Made by a program: the position numbers and the translations under genes
Notes under the pieces: generated by a model
Databases searched by the model: none
What the model saw: only the letters and a program-made list of their open reading frames with translations
What the model was told of the DNA's origin: nothing
Assembly: GCA_026545225.1 (NCBI GenBank)
Contig: CM048852.1
Location: 58,039,146 to 58,103,145, forward strand
Length of the DNA stretch: 64,000 nucleotides
Source: Cornus controversa
Lineage: Eukaryota; Streptophyta; Magnoliopsida; Cornales; Cornaceae
Direction: 5' to 3'
Shown here: positions 1 to 11,393 of the stretch, piece by piece
How the letters are laid out: each line of letters begins with the position of its first letter
How positions within the stretch are numbered: position 1 is the stretch's first letter

Positions 1-1409
1 TTATAGATAATTGTAATTCTTTCTCGTAGGAGTTTTGTCAATATCTCCTCAACATTATGCTATATAAATGCCCCGCCTTGTTTTCAATCAAAACTGTTCA
101 CTTGATGTTCCCAATCTTTTATTTTGTTCCCTTGATATGGAGTGTATTTTATAATCACACCTTTCATCATTTTGATTTTTTTATTCTTTTAACTAGGGCA
201 CTAGCCATATAAATGCTCTTACATTTGGTGTGATTATAGTGTCTAAGAACCTCGAAGAACCTTGATCATTATTATCCATCCATAACTTTCTTTTGTCACT
301 CTTCAAGAAGCATGTTATTTCCCATAACATGTTGACCTGACCCTTTTAGCCAAGCATTGATTTGTTCATCGTTGAGACAGGATAACTCTTTGATTGTCAT
401 TCTGGGTTCCCTTTGGATTCTTATGAGGGAAGCTATGGTTCCATAAAGATGATATCTCACCCATCTTTAGCTGGTCTTTTTTATATTTGCAATATATAGA
501 CAATTGATATGGGCGTTAAGAATGGAGTTTGAATATGACTTGGTTGGCCCAATCAAATGTTGTTGGTTTCAGGTTTTTGGGACCTCAGTTTGCAATGCAA
601 TAATGAGGTCCATAAAATTTTATAAAAAGTAGTTAGGGTTTAAAATTTTTATTATTTGGTAAACTTCTGTTATTGAATTTGTCAGATCATTTAAGCAACT
701 AGCCATCTTTTTCTCTTCCTTCCCATCGTTTATATTTTTGGTTTTCCTTTCCCTCTGATTATGGGCTGTCCAGTTAGGTCAGGTTGTTGGACAGCTTTTG
801 TGGTTTGAGGCTCTTTGTGGGCTTTAAATTTACTTGTATCATCTGGCTACTGTATTCTGTAGAATTTAAGTAACCCCACTGGGTTTATTTTATATTTTTC
901 AAATTCTATATTTATATATAACAAACTTGACAAAGCTCGTTTTGTGTATTTTGCTTTCATTTCTGATAGCTCCATGATAAATAGTTTTATAATGCGTGTG
1001 TACAATGAACTTGCATCTGCTGCCTGAGGTTGCTTTTGTGAGCAAATCTTTTGTTGGGTAATGAGAAAGAAGTAACAAACTGCTTTGGTCTGTTCAAAAT
1101 TTTCCGATGGGCTTTTCATTGTGTAAAAAAATTTCTCACTATAAGTTTTTTCGCTTGAGGATGTTGGAATCTGTCATTTGCTAGGTGCAGTAAAATATGT
1201 ACTTTCCTGCACAGGAAACCAAGTGTCCGGAGTAATCAGAACCCATGGCCAGTTATACAGTGAAACTCAATTTCCCAAGTGAAAATATCTCTTTAGTTCA
1301 TCCTTTACGATGTTCCCCTGCTATTGGATGGATGTCCTGCAATTTACAGATATTTTTCTTTGATATAATTTTTGTTAAAGTGTGTATTTATTTTGTATCC
1401 CTAATGCAG
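1..1409 (+). other. Intron or upstream part of the PLAC8-type gene
   Basis: AT-rich sequence ending in a good splice acceptor (ctaatgcag) at 1409, directly before the recognisable PLAC8 exon. I found no convincing coding exon here; the short open stretch around 1200-1300 does not read like the PLAC8 family. The earlier exons are therefore probably left of the window, or too short or divergent to see. Confidence 0.4.
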
Positions 1410-1580
1410 GAAGCACCGTGCAGAGACTTGGTTACACATTTTTTCTGCCATCTGTGTGCCATTTGCCAAGAATACAGGGAAATCCGTGAAAGGTCCTGCA
1501 ATTCCAGTCCTCCTGATCTGAATCTGGTGGCACTCACAGCCCCTCCAGTCCAGACAATGGAACCAGCTTCGAAAGGATAA
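1410..1580 (+). CDS. PLAC8 / cell-number-regulator family protein, last exon (partial)
   Basis: This 56-codon exon plus TAA follows an acceptor AG at 1408-1409. It starts EAPCRDLVTHFFCHLCAICQ and goes on EYREIRERS. The C-x2-C-A-x-C-Q-E-x-R-E core is the C-terminal signature of the PLAC8 domain found in plant cell number regulators and plant cadmium resistance proteins, small membrane proteins linked to organ size and metal handling. The tail has a proline-rich PPVQTM motif that I recall from the ends of some plant PLAC8 proteins. Only the C-terminus is visible; the N-terminal cysteine block and the hydrophobic segments must be encoded upstream. Family assignment is fairly secure, the exact subfamily is not. 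Confidence 0.7.
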   Translation, partial: EAPCRDLVTHFFCHLCAICQEYREIRERSCNSSPPDLNLVALTAPPVQTMEPASKG

Positions 1581-2429
1581 TACTCTTTCTTTTATTGCTT
1601 ATTATTCTTTTACCATGTAGCAGTGACTTTATATATTGCTCCTGCTGTCCCATCCCTATCCAAATTGTTACTTGATCATGAGGTTATTTGTTTCTATAAT
1701 TTGTTGTCTTTGCAGGATCTTGCCACGGTTAGTGATTTTGTTAGGAGTGAGTTTTCCCTGTATAAATTATGTGATGACATTACTTTTCTTGTATCTAATA
1801 CAAAGTAGGGTAACTTGGTGAAAGATTTATGATCCTGTTGAAATTTTTTTCTTTTCATACCTAGTGGTTATAATGTTAAAGTTTTTTTTTTTTTTTTTTA
1901 CACCACAAGGTCTAAGTTACCTGTTTGGAGGTAGAAGTGTTTGAGTGGCTCTCGATAGCCAAAGAAGATCAGTACATCTACGAGCTCTGTATGCACAAGT
2001 CGAGACCAAGCATAGGTGGTTGACAGTAGCCTCCATGAAAATGGTTGTGTTTTGGACTCTAAATATGATCAAATAGGGGTTGTTTGGATAAAAATGATGA
2101 CAGGTGGAATGTTTTTAGCTAAAGCGGGATAGGTTTGCAAAAGGGGTTTGATTTGATCAGATTTTTAAAAACCGACTTTTTGGGAATTAAAATGATGTCT
2201 GAAGATGTTAATCATGTTTTTAAATGAGGATAAAAGGTACTCATGTTATAAGAAAGTAGAAAACATACTAGTCAAAAGTGGACTGTTCTGGTAAAAATGT
2301 AAAAATAGGGACTGTTTTGAGTAATTTTATAATTGTGGAAATTTTCTTTTTTGAAGTATAATTCCGGAAATTTAGGCCACAAAACAGGCTTTAAACTCAA
2401 ATATAACATTGCTAATAAGCCGAAATTAC
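1581..2429 (+). other. 3' flank of the PLAC8-type gene
   Basis: Probably the 3' untranslated region and downstream DNA. A stretch open for 31 codons (1928-2023, beginning EVEVFEWLSIAKEDQY) follows a long T-run and a possible acceptor; its composition is exon-like and it may be an alternative 3' exon or a remnant. I cannot assign it to a family. From about 2100 on the sequence is AT-rich with no coding signal. Confidence 0.3.
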
Positions 2430-2952
2430 TAGGGGTGTATTACAAATTAGTCAATATGGGAATTCGATTCTATCCATGTAGATCGGATTGGATGAATGTT
2501 TAACGAATTGGTTGTGAATTTAAAAAATAAGAATTTGTAAGACACGAATCCGATCTATGACAATCTGTTAGAATTTATAATATTTATTTTATATATATAA
2601 TTATATATATATAATAATATCTTATAATTTTTAATAATAATATTATAATATCTTATATCTTTTAGACTAGAAAATTGTTATTGGACCCTAGTTAAAGATA
2701 ATTATATTGGGTTGTTTAGATTAAGCCTTATCTGTCAATCTGATCTGATCCAATCTGTTATTTTATGGATTGGATCGGATTGAGTCTTTTTCACGGATAG
2801 AATCGAATCGGATTGCATATTTATCAATCCGTAGACCTCGAATCGGATTGAATTGAGTCTTTTACACAAATCGAATCCGATTGCATATTCATCAATTCGT
2901 ACACCGCGGATTGAATTAGGATTATGCCTAATCTGATCAGTGGTCACCCCTA
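2430..2952. mobile_element. Short non-autonomous hAT-like element
   Basis: The ends are inverted copies, TAGGGGTG on the left and CACCCCTA on the right, enclosing about 520 bp rich in repeated GAATCGGATTG-type words. Such ends are common in plant non-autonomous hAT elements. No convincing 8-bp target duplication remains, so the insertion is probably old. No transposase frame is present. Confidence 0.5.
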
Positions 2953-4071
2953 GTTTTTCCAAGAAAACGGGAGTTGCTTTATTTAAAATTTTAAAAAATT
3001 GATATTGTGGAGTATATTTCAACCCTAGAGAAGGTCAAAAATGTCCAAGAACCAAATTAAAGTATTAAATTGAAAAGGAATAATAAGGTGGGACATTTTT
3101 AACTATTTAAAAATGAATGGTAATATATTCTCCGAAAGAAACAATAGACTTTTTTTTTTCTGGTAAAAGAAATTTTTTTACAATTTTTGGTTAATGCACA
3201 TTGTTTTTTTTTTTAATTTACAATTATGACATTTTCTTTTTATCTATCTAAAATAAAACAGTTATGCATCTATTTTTTTAAATATATATAATAATTCGAA
3301 TATCTATAAATTTCATAAAAGATTATTTATTTAGATTTTCGCATTACTTTAATTTTTTAAAGGACCAAAAAAATATTAATTCAAAACAAATCTATTTAAC
3401 TTTTTATTTCATTTGAAATAAATAAATAAAAATTCGATAAACAATAATATTTTCTCAAATCTCATGAAATCTTTCATAACTTTTCGTACTTATAAATTTT
3501 TCATTCAAAATATATATTAAAAACTTAATTTTCATTCACTTCACTTAGGGTTAATTTGGAAAGAAAGAAAAGGAAAAGAAAGGAAAAGAAAGGTAAGGGA
3601 GGGAGATGAGATATTATTGTGTTTGGTAAAAAATATTGAAAAGAAAAGAAAGAGATTAGGAGGATTTGGAAGGATACAGCTGGCATGAAGAGTGATTTTT
3701 TTTATCCTGTCAAATATCACAGACTAAAAGACTTCCCTATTTGAATTGGTTTTTGAAAAGCGGCTTTCGGCTTTTCAAGTTCAAAAGTCATTTTGGAGAG
3801 TGTTTGGATTAGAAAAGTGGAAGAGTTTTGGAGTCCAAAAAGAACGTTTAAAGAAAATTGAGGGTACCAATTTCCTGATTTAGCTTCTGCTTCTCTTTTT
3901 CTTCTACGCAAAAACCGAAATAAAAGTTCTCAATACACAAACTGACTCTTAATTGAAACAAAAGAAAACACTGATAGCATATTAGAAAGTAGAGAGAGAA
4001 TCGAAAAAGTGAAGAAAAGGAGCTCTCTCTCTCTGTATATATATATATATATATATTCGGCTAAGACAACG
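2953..4071. other. AT-rich intergenic DNA and F-box promoter side
   Basis: No gene seen. At 3547-3720 there is a purine-rich segment (repeated ggaaaagaaa) matching the left end of the element at 4993-5706, so it is probably a truncated copy. Directly before the F-box start is a (CT)n then (TA)n run at about 4022-4055, likely in the promoter or leader. Confidence 0.4.
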
Positions 4072-4214
4072 ATGAACACCACCAGCTCCAGCGGTCTATC
4101 ACGGTCGAAGAAGAGAAAGGGAATCCACGCCCTCAGTCACGACATTCTTTGTATGATCTTCACTCGTCTCGACCTCATCGAAGTCGTTTGCTGCAGCACC
4201 GTTTGCACATACTG
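4072..4214 (+). pseudogene. F-box protein first exon, probable gene remnant
   Basis: The ATG at 4072 opens a 47-codon frame MNTTSSSGLSRSKKRKG followed by ALSHDILCMIFTRLDLIEVV and CCSTVCTYW. This is the N-terminal half of an F-box: L-x-x-D-I-L, then I-F-x-x-L-D, then C-S-x-V-C-x-x-W. F-box proteins bind SKP1 and recruit targets to SCF ubiquitin ligases. The frame meets a donor (TACTG/gtaggc) at 4214-4216, where F-box genes often have an intron. I could not find a second exon in the 1.6 kb before the DnaJ gene; one weak candidate after an acceptor near 4774 reads into a stop and looks unlike the family. A transposon occupies 4993-5706. The gene therefore looks truncated, though a distant exon cannot be excluded. 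Confidence 0.5.
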
Positions 4215-4992
4215 GTAGGCCTTACCTTTAATTCCTCTGTCATTTTCTACAATTTTGCCCTTTCATCTGGTCTCTGGAAAATATAGGAAAAGAAAAGAAA
4301 TGCTATAGAAAATTTTGTGCCTTTTTTCCCCTTGTTTGTATACAATTTCTGAGCTGCCAAACAGAGCCAAAAAGAAAGTGCAAGTTGAATTAAAATATTT
4401 TTATTGGACTATATTAGTTACTAAAGTTACTTCATTGATTATATAACCAAATTTACTCAATTTTTGAGTGAAAAGAATCTAACTTTTAGTATATAATGTT
4501 ATTCCTGATGCTCACATTGTCTAAAAATAATTCCTAATTAAATCACACTGTTCTCTACTTGTGCATTCATTGTTAGAATATTAATTTGTAATCTATTAGA
4601 ATTTTAAGTTTAAGATAGTTCTCTTTGATATACTGTAGTTTCTGTAACATGAGGAATATCCTATCCAGTTTAATTATTTTTAAATGTAGTCAAAAAAAAA
4701 AATTAAGTTAGTTATTGTCATTAAAGAAGTATTTTTTTTAATGCAAGTATAGTCTTTATGTGATTGTATTGACAGTGGCTTTATCCAACCTTCCAGTTCT
4801 CCTCCAAGAGGCTCTGCTTCTCTATGGCATGCTATATGAATCCGTATCTATGACATGAGACTTACAAATACTCGTATTGTTCTACTTCTCCGTTCTTAGT
4901 ATTTTGATATCTTATGCTTTAAATTTTCATGTTCTTAGCATTTTGATATCTTATGGTTTAAATTTTAATGTTGTAGATAAAAGGATTAACCA
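4215..4992. other. AT-rich DNA after the F-box exon
   Basis: Intron-like or intergenic sequence. Nothing in it is recognisable as the missing F-box C-terminal exon. A near-perfect short direct repeat (attttgatatcttatg.tttaaatttt) lies at about 4901-4970. Confidence 0.4.
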
Positions 4993-5706
4993 TTAGGGTC
5001 AGTTTGGTTGGAAAGAAATAGAAGGAAAAGAAAAGAAATGATTTAGAGGGTTGTGGTTTTGTGTGGTTGGTATGAAAATTTTAAAGGAAAGGAAAGAAAA
5101 TTGAAGGATTTGGAGGGAAAAATTAATGGTGATTAGTAGCTTTTGTTATCCTTAAAAAAATGGAAAGAAAGGCTACATTTTTTAATGAAACTTTGGTAAT
5201 ACCAAATTTGCCCTTGTTCTGATAAAAGCTAAAATTTGTTCTTTTAAATATAAAAAAGTATAATGGTAAAAATTTTAAATTATTTCATTTCATTTCTTTC
5301 CCCAATCATGTTAACTATCATTTTCTTTCTTTTCCTTTACTAATCAACCAAACACGATAAAAGTTTAACAATATTCTTTCTTTTTCTTTTCTCTCATTAA
5401 TAATGTTATCCTTTTTTTTCTTTTCCATTCTACCAAACATAGGAATGTTTAACTATCAATGGGTGTCATGCTCAACAATTCTATTTTTAACCTATAAATT
5501 TATCTTTTAAAATATGAAAGGGTATATTGATAAATTTATAAAAATAATTTTCATTCCTTTTTTTTCTCAAACATATCCTATCCTTATTTTTTTTCTTCAT
5601 TAATCAACCAAATAACAAATTAATACTATCATTTCTTCCCTTTTCTTTTTCCTCGTAACTCATCTTATCCTTTCTTTTTCTTTCCCTTGTACCAAACATA
5701 GCCTAA
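4993..5706. mobile_element. MITE-like element with purine/pyrimidine arms
   Basis: Left end TTAGGGTCAGTTTGGTTGG, then a run of GGAAAAGAAA words; right end, read in reverse complement, TTAGGCTATGTTTGGTACA then GGGAAAGAAAAAG. Inside are further inverted fragments (accaaacacgataaa near 5345, accaaacataggaatg near 5434), suggesting nested or rearranged copies. No coding capacity. It ends 178 bp before the DnaJ start codon and so forms part of that gene's upstream region. Confidence 0.5.
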
Positions 5707-5883
5707 GAAAAGGAAAAAGATGATGGCCCTAGCATTCTAGCAATGCCACGAACGTCGGGTCTGTGGACCACCCTTTCCTTGGATTTGGATTTCGACTTCC
5801 GGAGGAAAGTAGGAGAATACCCAAAACGGAACGAATAAGTTCGATTTCTGGTCGCCGTCGGTGGGTTCTCCTCGTTTAACAGA

Positions 5884-8800
5884 ATGGATCACTATACGGT
5901 GTTGGGTCTGAGTCGATCAGCGAACCAAGAAGAAATCAAAGAGGCATTCAGAAAATTGGCAATGCAATTCCACCCAGACAAGCACTCTCAATCGCCCAAG
6001 TCCGTCAGAGACGGTGCGACCCGCCGATTCAAGCAGGTCTCTGAGGCTTACGAGGTTCTCATCGACGATCGCAAACGCGCCGACTACAATCTGCTTCGCA
6101 ACAGCGGTGGCGGTGGAGGAAGATCTGCCAGTGGTGGTGGTGGTTACAGCCATAGCGGGTATGGTTATGGTCATTACAACAATAATAGACACAAGCATAG
6201 TTACCGGAGATCTGCCAGTGCAAGTGGGTTTGCTTCTGATGGCGTTGTTTCGAAGTTTGAGATTGCTCTTCGCTTCCTTTCCACGCGTGCTTTTCTTCTT
6301 AACGTCGCCTTTGCTGGGTAATTTTCATCTCTCCTTTCGTTCTTTAGTTTTTAACAAAATGGCATGTTTTGCTTAATGATTGTTGGGTATTCTCTTGGTT
6401 ATTTTATAATTTGCTTGTGAGTTAATTTTTCTCTAAATCAGCTTCCTGTTTATGATTCTTTGATGTAAAGAACAATGATGCTTGAAAATCTCCACGCTCT
6501 AATTTTGTTTTTATTTTTATTTTTGGGTATGATGTTAGAAGAAATGCATATATTGATTTCCTTTGATTGTATATCAGCTTATCTTTTGGATTGAACATGA
6601 GTGTCACCTTAGGATAGCAGGTTATCAGTTAGTCACACTGTTAAAATCCATTCCGCCCTGTACTCATAATGATCTTATTAAAGTCTTGCTACTGATCAGA
6701 GCTGAAGCAGAATGGGGTTCCTTGCATCAAGTCTTCTGAAAGATATGAATGACCAATTGCTTAATTTTGGATTGTAATGAATTCTTTCACGTCAATTTGG
6801 GACAATTTTTTTTAATATTACTTGGAGAACTCAAGCTTATGATACTATATGCGCTTGAAAATCCTTTAAGATGTTTTAGAATCTCATTATAATGATATGT
6901 GAGCAAAGTTTTCTATTCTCCATATGTAGCTCAATCTTCCCATTTGTCCTCCTTTTCAGTTGTTCTTTGCTTGGAATGATGGTTAGTATGTCATACTTTT
7001 CTTGAGTGATGTTTAGAAATTGGTTCTAGTTGATTCAATTTGAAACTGTAATAATAACTTGTGTGGATCTTTTGACAACTATTGCCTTGTACAGAAACAA
7101 CATTCCTTTTATTTATAAGGTCTTCTGTGCACAATATCTAGTATATGGTACAAAGACTTACTAATGTCGGTTAAGGAACGTGTGAGTTAAGGCTTCTATG
7201 AAGAGACGATATTTTGTGAGGATATGTTATTGTTGGTGTTGTATCTCTTTTATAGTTTACAATTTAAAGTAAACTGAAAGAGCTCTGTTGGTATTATTTC
7301 CAATTGAAAAGGATGGAAGGATGGGTTGATGCATAAAGAGCTCTGGGTACTTGAATAATAGGCTCAGCTCTGGTCGTTTCTGGATGTTTAAACTTTGACC
7401 TTTTATACCCATTCCCTTCTTTTCTTTTCTACTCATGTGAAATCACTTTTAATTTTTAGTGGTGTAGAATATTTCAATCAAATTGATCTTCCTTTTTCTG
7501 TATATTTATTTATTTATATTTGGCTATGCATCTAATTGAACATGCATTACATGATGCTTGCTCTGGTATCTGCAGTAAATAGTATATAAGTTATATAATG
7601 TTTTAGATGTTTGAAAGGGATTTTGCTAATAAAGGTTTGGCAGTGCTTTATTAGGTGGATCGGTTATCATTGACACCAGCAGGGAGGCACTATGGAAGAT
7701 GCACAATCCTGGGGTAAGTAATTGGTTTTCTGTATTGCATGGTAGAGTTGCACTTTACTTCTTGGTTAAAATACAATGACCTCCCCTGAAGTTTGCCCTA
7801 ATTACTCACGGAGAAAATTTTGAAAAAAAGTTGCAATGTCCTCCCTTGAAACGGATAAGGCCTAACGAGCATCAATTTTTATGGTAATTTTACCCTTTTA
7901 GCCCGATTATTTTATTTTTAAAAATGAGAAAATATTTGGGTACGTGACTTACTGGTTTGCCCACGTAGAAAAAATAAAAAAAAACTCTTTATCTTCTTCC
8001 CTCTTTTCCTTCTCTCTCTTCAATCTTCTCAACTCCTCCGGCACACCACCACAACCCCCGTCACCAAGACACCAAGGTGTCTCACTCTCATCTCTCTTCT
8101 TCTTCAATTTCTGTCTCTCATCTCTCTCTATCACTAGTTAATGTCTCTCTTAGGGATTTGATTTACAAATTGGGGATTTTGATGGCTTCTTCACTGAGCC
8201 AATTCTGAGCATACCCAGACCAAGCTCCTCCGGCGGCCCGATCCTTCTCCTCTTGATCTGCCATTGAGACTCTCTCTCAAACCCCCTCTTTCTCTCTTTA
8301 TCTAATCCAAACAACAATCTACAATCTACAATCCTCTACTTGCCTAAGAAAGTTAGGGTGTTGATTGGATATGAATGGCAGATCAAGAGGAGGAAGTGAG
8401 GGCTTTGATTGGATTCAAACAACAATGTACAGCTCGGTAAACCCACAAGCACTGTCCATCCAAACTTGTGAGCCTTCCCAAGGTAACCCAAGATTCTCCG
8501 AGGGCTTCAGTGGCCATATATATATATATATAACCACAAAAACTAGAAATACCACACCAAAACAAACCATTTCTCAAATCTTCTTCACATTCTCTTAACA
8601 CAATCGACAAAACAATAACAGAATCAAAGTGGGTTTGTTTCAAAACAATAACTTTGTTTTTGATGGTGGAAGTGAGGGCTTTGACGTTGACGACTGAGGA
8701 GAGATGCATTTTCCCGTTGTGAGAAGGAACAAAAGGCATTGGCCAACGAATGGAGCTTGAGAGAGAGAGAATTGATTAAGGATGTTACTTTCATCCTCTT

Positions 8801-11393
8801 TATACTAATTTCTAGAGTGGGAGTGCAGATATTGGAATTCATTTAAGAGAGAGGTCAGTAGCTATGGTGGCCAAGACAGAGGAGAGATGCATGAAGAGGG
8901 AGGAGCAGCTAAGGGTATTTATGTCCATTAAAATAAGGCTTTTATTTTGTAATTTGATGACACTCTGAGGGTAATAGAGTCTTTTTGTCTTAGTTGATGG
9001 ACATTTTGGTCATTGTAACCAATTATTTTAACGGCACTAACGGAATTATGGACGGATAGGGGTCTTTGTAATCACGCGTCAAACCTCAGGGGAGGTCATT
9101 GTATTTTATCGTTACTTTTATTGTTTTGGTGGGAGAAATGATAAGATCAGAACACCTTGGCTGTTGGTTTCCTATTATTATTGCTGAATGTTACACGCGG
9201 GGTCTTTTTTTGCCCCCTGAAATTTTCAAATCTCTAAAAAGAGTCATGTGGTGATAGTAGTCAGTTCTGCCATTGGTAGTAATCAAAACATGACATATAA
9301 TAAATCACATACTTAAATGGTGGTCATATTAGATAAATAACGATCATTGAATAAGTTTGCATTGCATTATGGGGCTACAATTTGGTCTTGTGCCTTACCG
9401 GGAAAAAAAATACTAAAAAGAAAACCTTACAGAATATTTACAATTCAGTCTTGTGCATATCAGACCATTACTTTATGTAGAAATAGATGTGTTATAATGT
9501 TTCATGCTAAATGTTACACAGACAAATTTGTTTTTCTCCCCCTTGGGTAGAACGCACACCCATTTGCTCTATGGGAACTTAAACCCTCACATTCCACTTT
9601 GGAAGGTAAGAGTAGATACCACTAGGCTACACCTTACTTACACAGACAATTAATAATGAAGTATTAGGAAAACAGAGAGGATTGTCATTGTTAGGGGTAG
9701 ACTGACTCGTAGGGTAGAATCTCTTGTTGGGGTGTATTATTTCATGTGCCTATCAGCCGACATGTGTATTTCTGTCTTCTTCTTCTTTTGTTTTTGTTTT
9801 GGGTGGGGGGTGGACCAATAAGATGCAGTCGGGGAGGGACGGCATACGATGTTAGGGTGGTAGTATGGCAGTTTGATGCAGTGGGGATGCAACTTAGCTC
9901 ATTGTTGAGGGGTTAGTCCAGGGTTAACCCAATGTAGAGAACCCAGTTAGACTTAACTCATGTTCAAATCATTGAGTTGGGTTGAGTTCGAATTGAAAAA
10001 ATCAGACTGGTTCAGGTTGGCCCCAGTTAGACTAAAGTTAGTTCAAGTTTTTTGTCTCACCTCCACATGCTAAGATATTTGAACATAGCTTTTACGGTGG
10101 TTCCATGTAATTGTGAAAATAAATCATGAAAGTATCAAAGAGAGCTTCTATTGGTCCACATGTGCAGTAATCCATACATATATATATATATATAGTTGGG
10201 TTAGTATTGAGTTAAACTCAGATTGGTAAATTTAGGATGGGTTTTTGCCTGAAACCCAAGGAAGCACGGACACGGACATGGAATACGGGTATGACACAAT
10301 ACGGATGCGGGAAATCTCAAAAAAATAGAATACAGACACGGCAATCATACGTCAAATAAAAATATAATATTATACATAAAATATTAATTTTTATTCTTCA
10401 AACATACAATAAATATAGTTAAAGTAATTATACAAAATATAAGAAGTTAAAATCTAAAAATTCACTATTTTTTCTAATATTCTTTACAATGACTCACTTA
10501 CTTGAGGGTTTTAAAAATATTTTTGTTTTATTATAAAATGATCCTTATTTTTTAATCTATAAAGTTTTTAATATTACAATCTCAACCCCATTTTATAGAA
10601 TAAAAAATTACAAATTTGTCCCGAAAAGTATCCTAAACGTATCCTGGTGTATCCCCGCGTATCCCTGTCGTATCTCCCGTGTATTCTAGCCATATCCGAT
10701 ATTCAAAAAATAATTAAAAAAATTGGATACTTCTTAGCCGCATCGAACACGTATCCTGCCGTATCCTGGCTGTATCCGTATCGGATACGTGTCTGATACG
10801 GCCACGGGGCTCTTCTCGGAGTATCCGTGCTTCATAGCTGATACCTTAAAGCTCAACTTGAATTAAATTTTATTTATTTATTTATTTTCAACTCAAGTGT
10901 GATTGAGTTGTAAATAATGTTTCCTATAAAGGAATCAGGTTTGGTTCGGACTGGCTCGCCAAATTGCACCCCTAGTTATGGGATGTTGAGGCATCCTTAC
11001 CAATATATTAATGCAATGCAATAAAGTGCCACCATGTGTTAATGGGTGATATTATGGGACAGCTTAGAATTTTTATTAAAAGGAGTTGGCGGATGGACTT
11101 GTTTCTCAAGCACTAATAAAATGATATGAAGTTGTGCACATTAAGGTTTAGTGCTTTGCTTCTTAGCCTCTTCGGTTAAGTTTTGGTATTAAAAATTTTA
11201 TTCACACCAATTGCTCACTCATCTCTTTCTCTCTTTCTTTGGTCTTTGTTTGGCTGTAGTGGTTCAGTCGAACCTGAGCAGATTGAATCTTGATAAAGAC
11301 CTTTACTTATAAAATGGTATTTGCACGCAGAAATCATTTGAAGATGCAATGGAGTCCATAGAGAAGGCCAAAGCACTTAAAGATGAGATGTAA
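5884..11393 (+). CDS. ATJ72: DnaJ-type chaperone, J protein of the DnaJ 72 class
   Basis: Three coding exons join in phase: 5884-6317, 7644-7713 and 11331-11393, giving 188 residues. Residues 3-69 are a J domain with the HPD tripeptide at 30-32, which stimulates Hsp70 ATPase. A Gly/Ser/Tyr-rich linker follows (about 74-120), then a hydrophobic stretch (about 135-153) and the tail [33 protein letters not shown]. Architecture, length and this tail match Arabidopsis chaperone protein dnaJ 72, a class with no zinc finger or C-terminal substrate domain. Splice sites: GCTGG/gtaatt, ggcag/TGC, GGG/gtaagt, cgcag/AAA. Intron 2 is 3.6 kb and holds a Mutator-like element, a SINE-like fragment and nested hAT-like repeats. 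The start is the first ATG of the J domain. The hydrophobic segment suggests membrane association, which is inference. Confidence 0.9.
7764..9111. mobile_element. Mutator-like non-autonomous element in intron 2 of the DnaJ gene
   Basis: The ends are inverted repeats of about 30 bp with the core AAAATACAATGACCTCCCCT at left and its complement at right. Flanking 9-mers TTACTTCTT (7755-7763) and TTACTTTTA (9112-9120) agree at 7 of 9 bases, in line with the 9-bp duplication of Mutator-like elements. There is no transposase frame. The interior has gene-like, less AT-rich sequence with internal repeats: a 22-bp inverted pair around 8242 and 8375 (aatggcagatcaagagga) and a direct repeat GGAAGTGAGGGCTTTGA at about 8392 and 8667. 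The interior may be captured host DNA, but I recognise no family. Confidence 0.65.
9541..9645 (-). repeat. tRNA-derived SINE-like fragment
   Basis: On the minus strand this reads GTGTAGCCTAGTGGTATC, close to the A-box of tRNA-derived SINEs, and about 40 bases later GGGTTTAAGTTCCC, a degenerate B-box. Both are internal RNA polymerase III promoter parts. No clear tail or target duplication was found, so it is a fragment or an old copy. Confidence 0.4.
9930..10979. repeat. Degenerate hAT-like repeat, interrupted by a younger insertion
   Basis: The arms are rich in GGGTTGAGTTCGAATTG-type words, and the right end is the hAT-like AAATTGCACCCCTAG, as in the repeats at 27754-28399 and 58640-58823. 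The sequence is split by the element at 10257-10837. The left boundary is uncertain. Confidence 0.35.
10257..10837. mobile_element. hAT-like MITE, copy 1 of the CTAGGAAGCACGG family
   Basis: Left terminus CAAGGAAGCACGGACACGG; right terminus in reverse complement CTATGAAGCACGGATAC. The flanks CTGAAACC (10249-10256) and CTGATACC (10838-10845) agree at 7 of 8, as expected for an 8-bp hAT target duplication. The 581-bp element is AT-rich in the middle, with GGACACGG/CCGTGTCC-type words near both ends, and has no coding capacity. The sequence it interrupts is itself a hAT-like repeat. Confidence 0.7.

Noticed and set aside
1245-1409. Extending the PLAC8 exon upstream to an ATG at 1245
   Set aside because: Although open in frame, the sequence is T-rich, ends in a canonical acceptor at 1409 and does not resemble the family; it is more likely intron.
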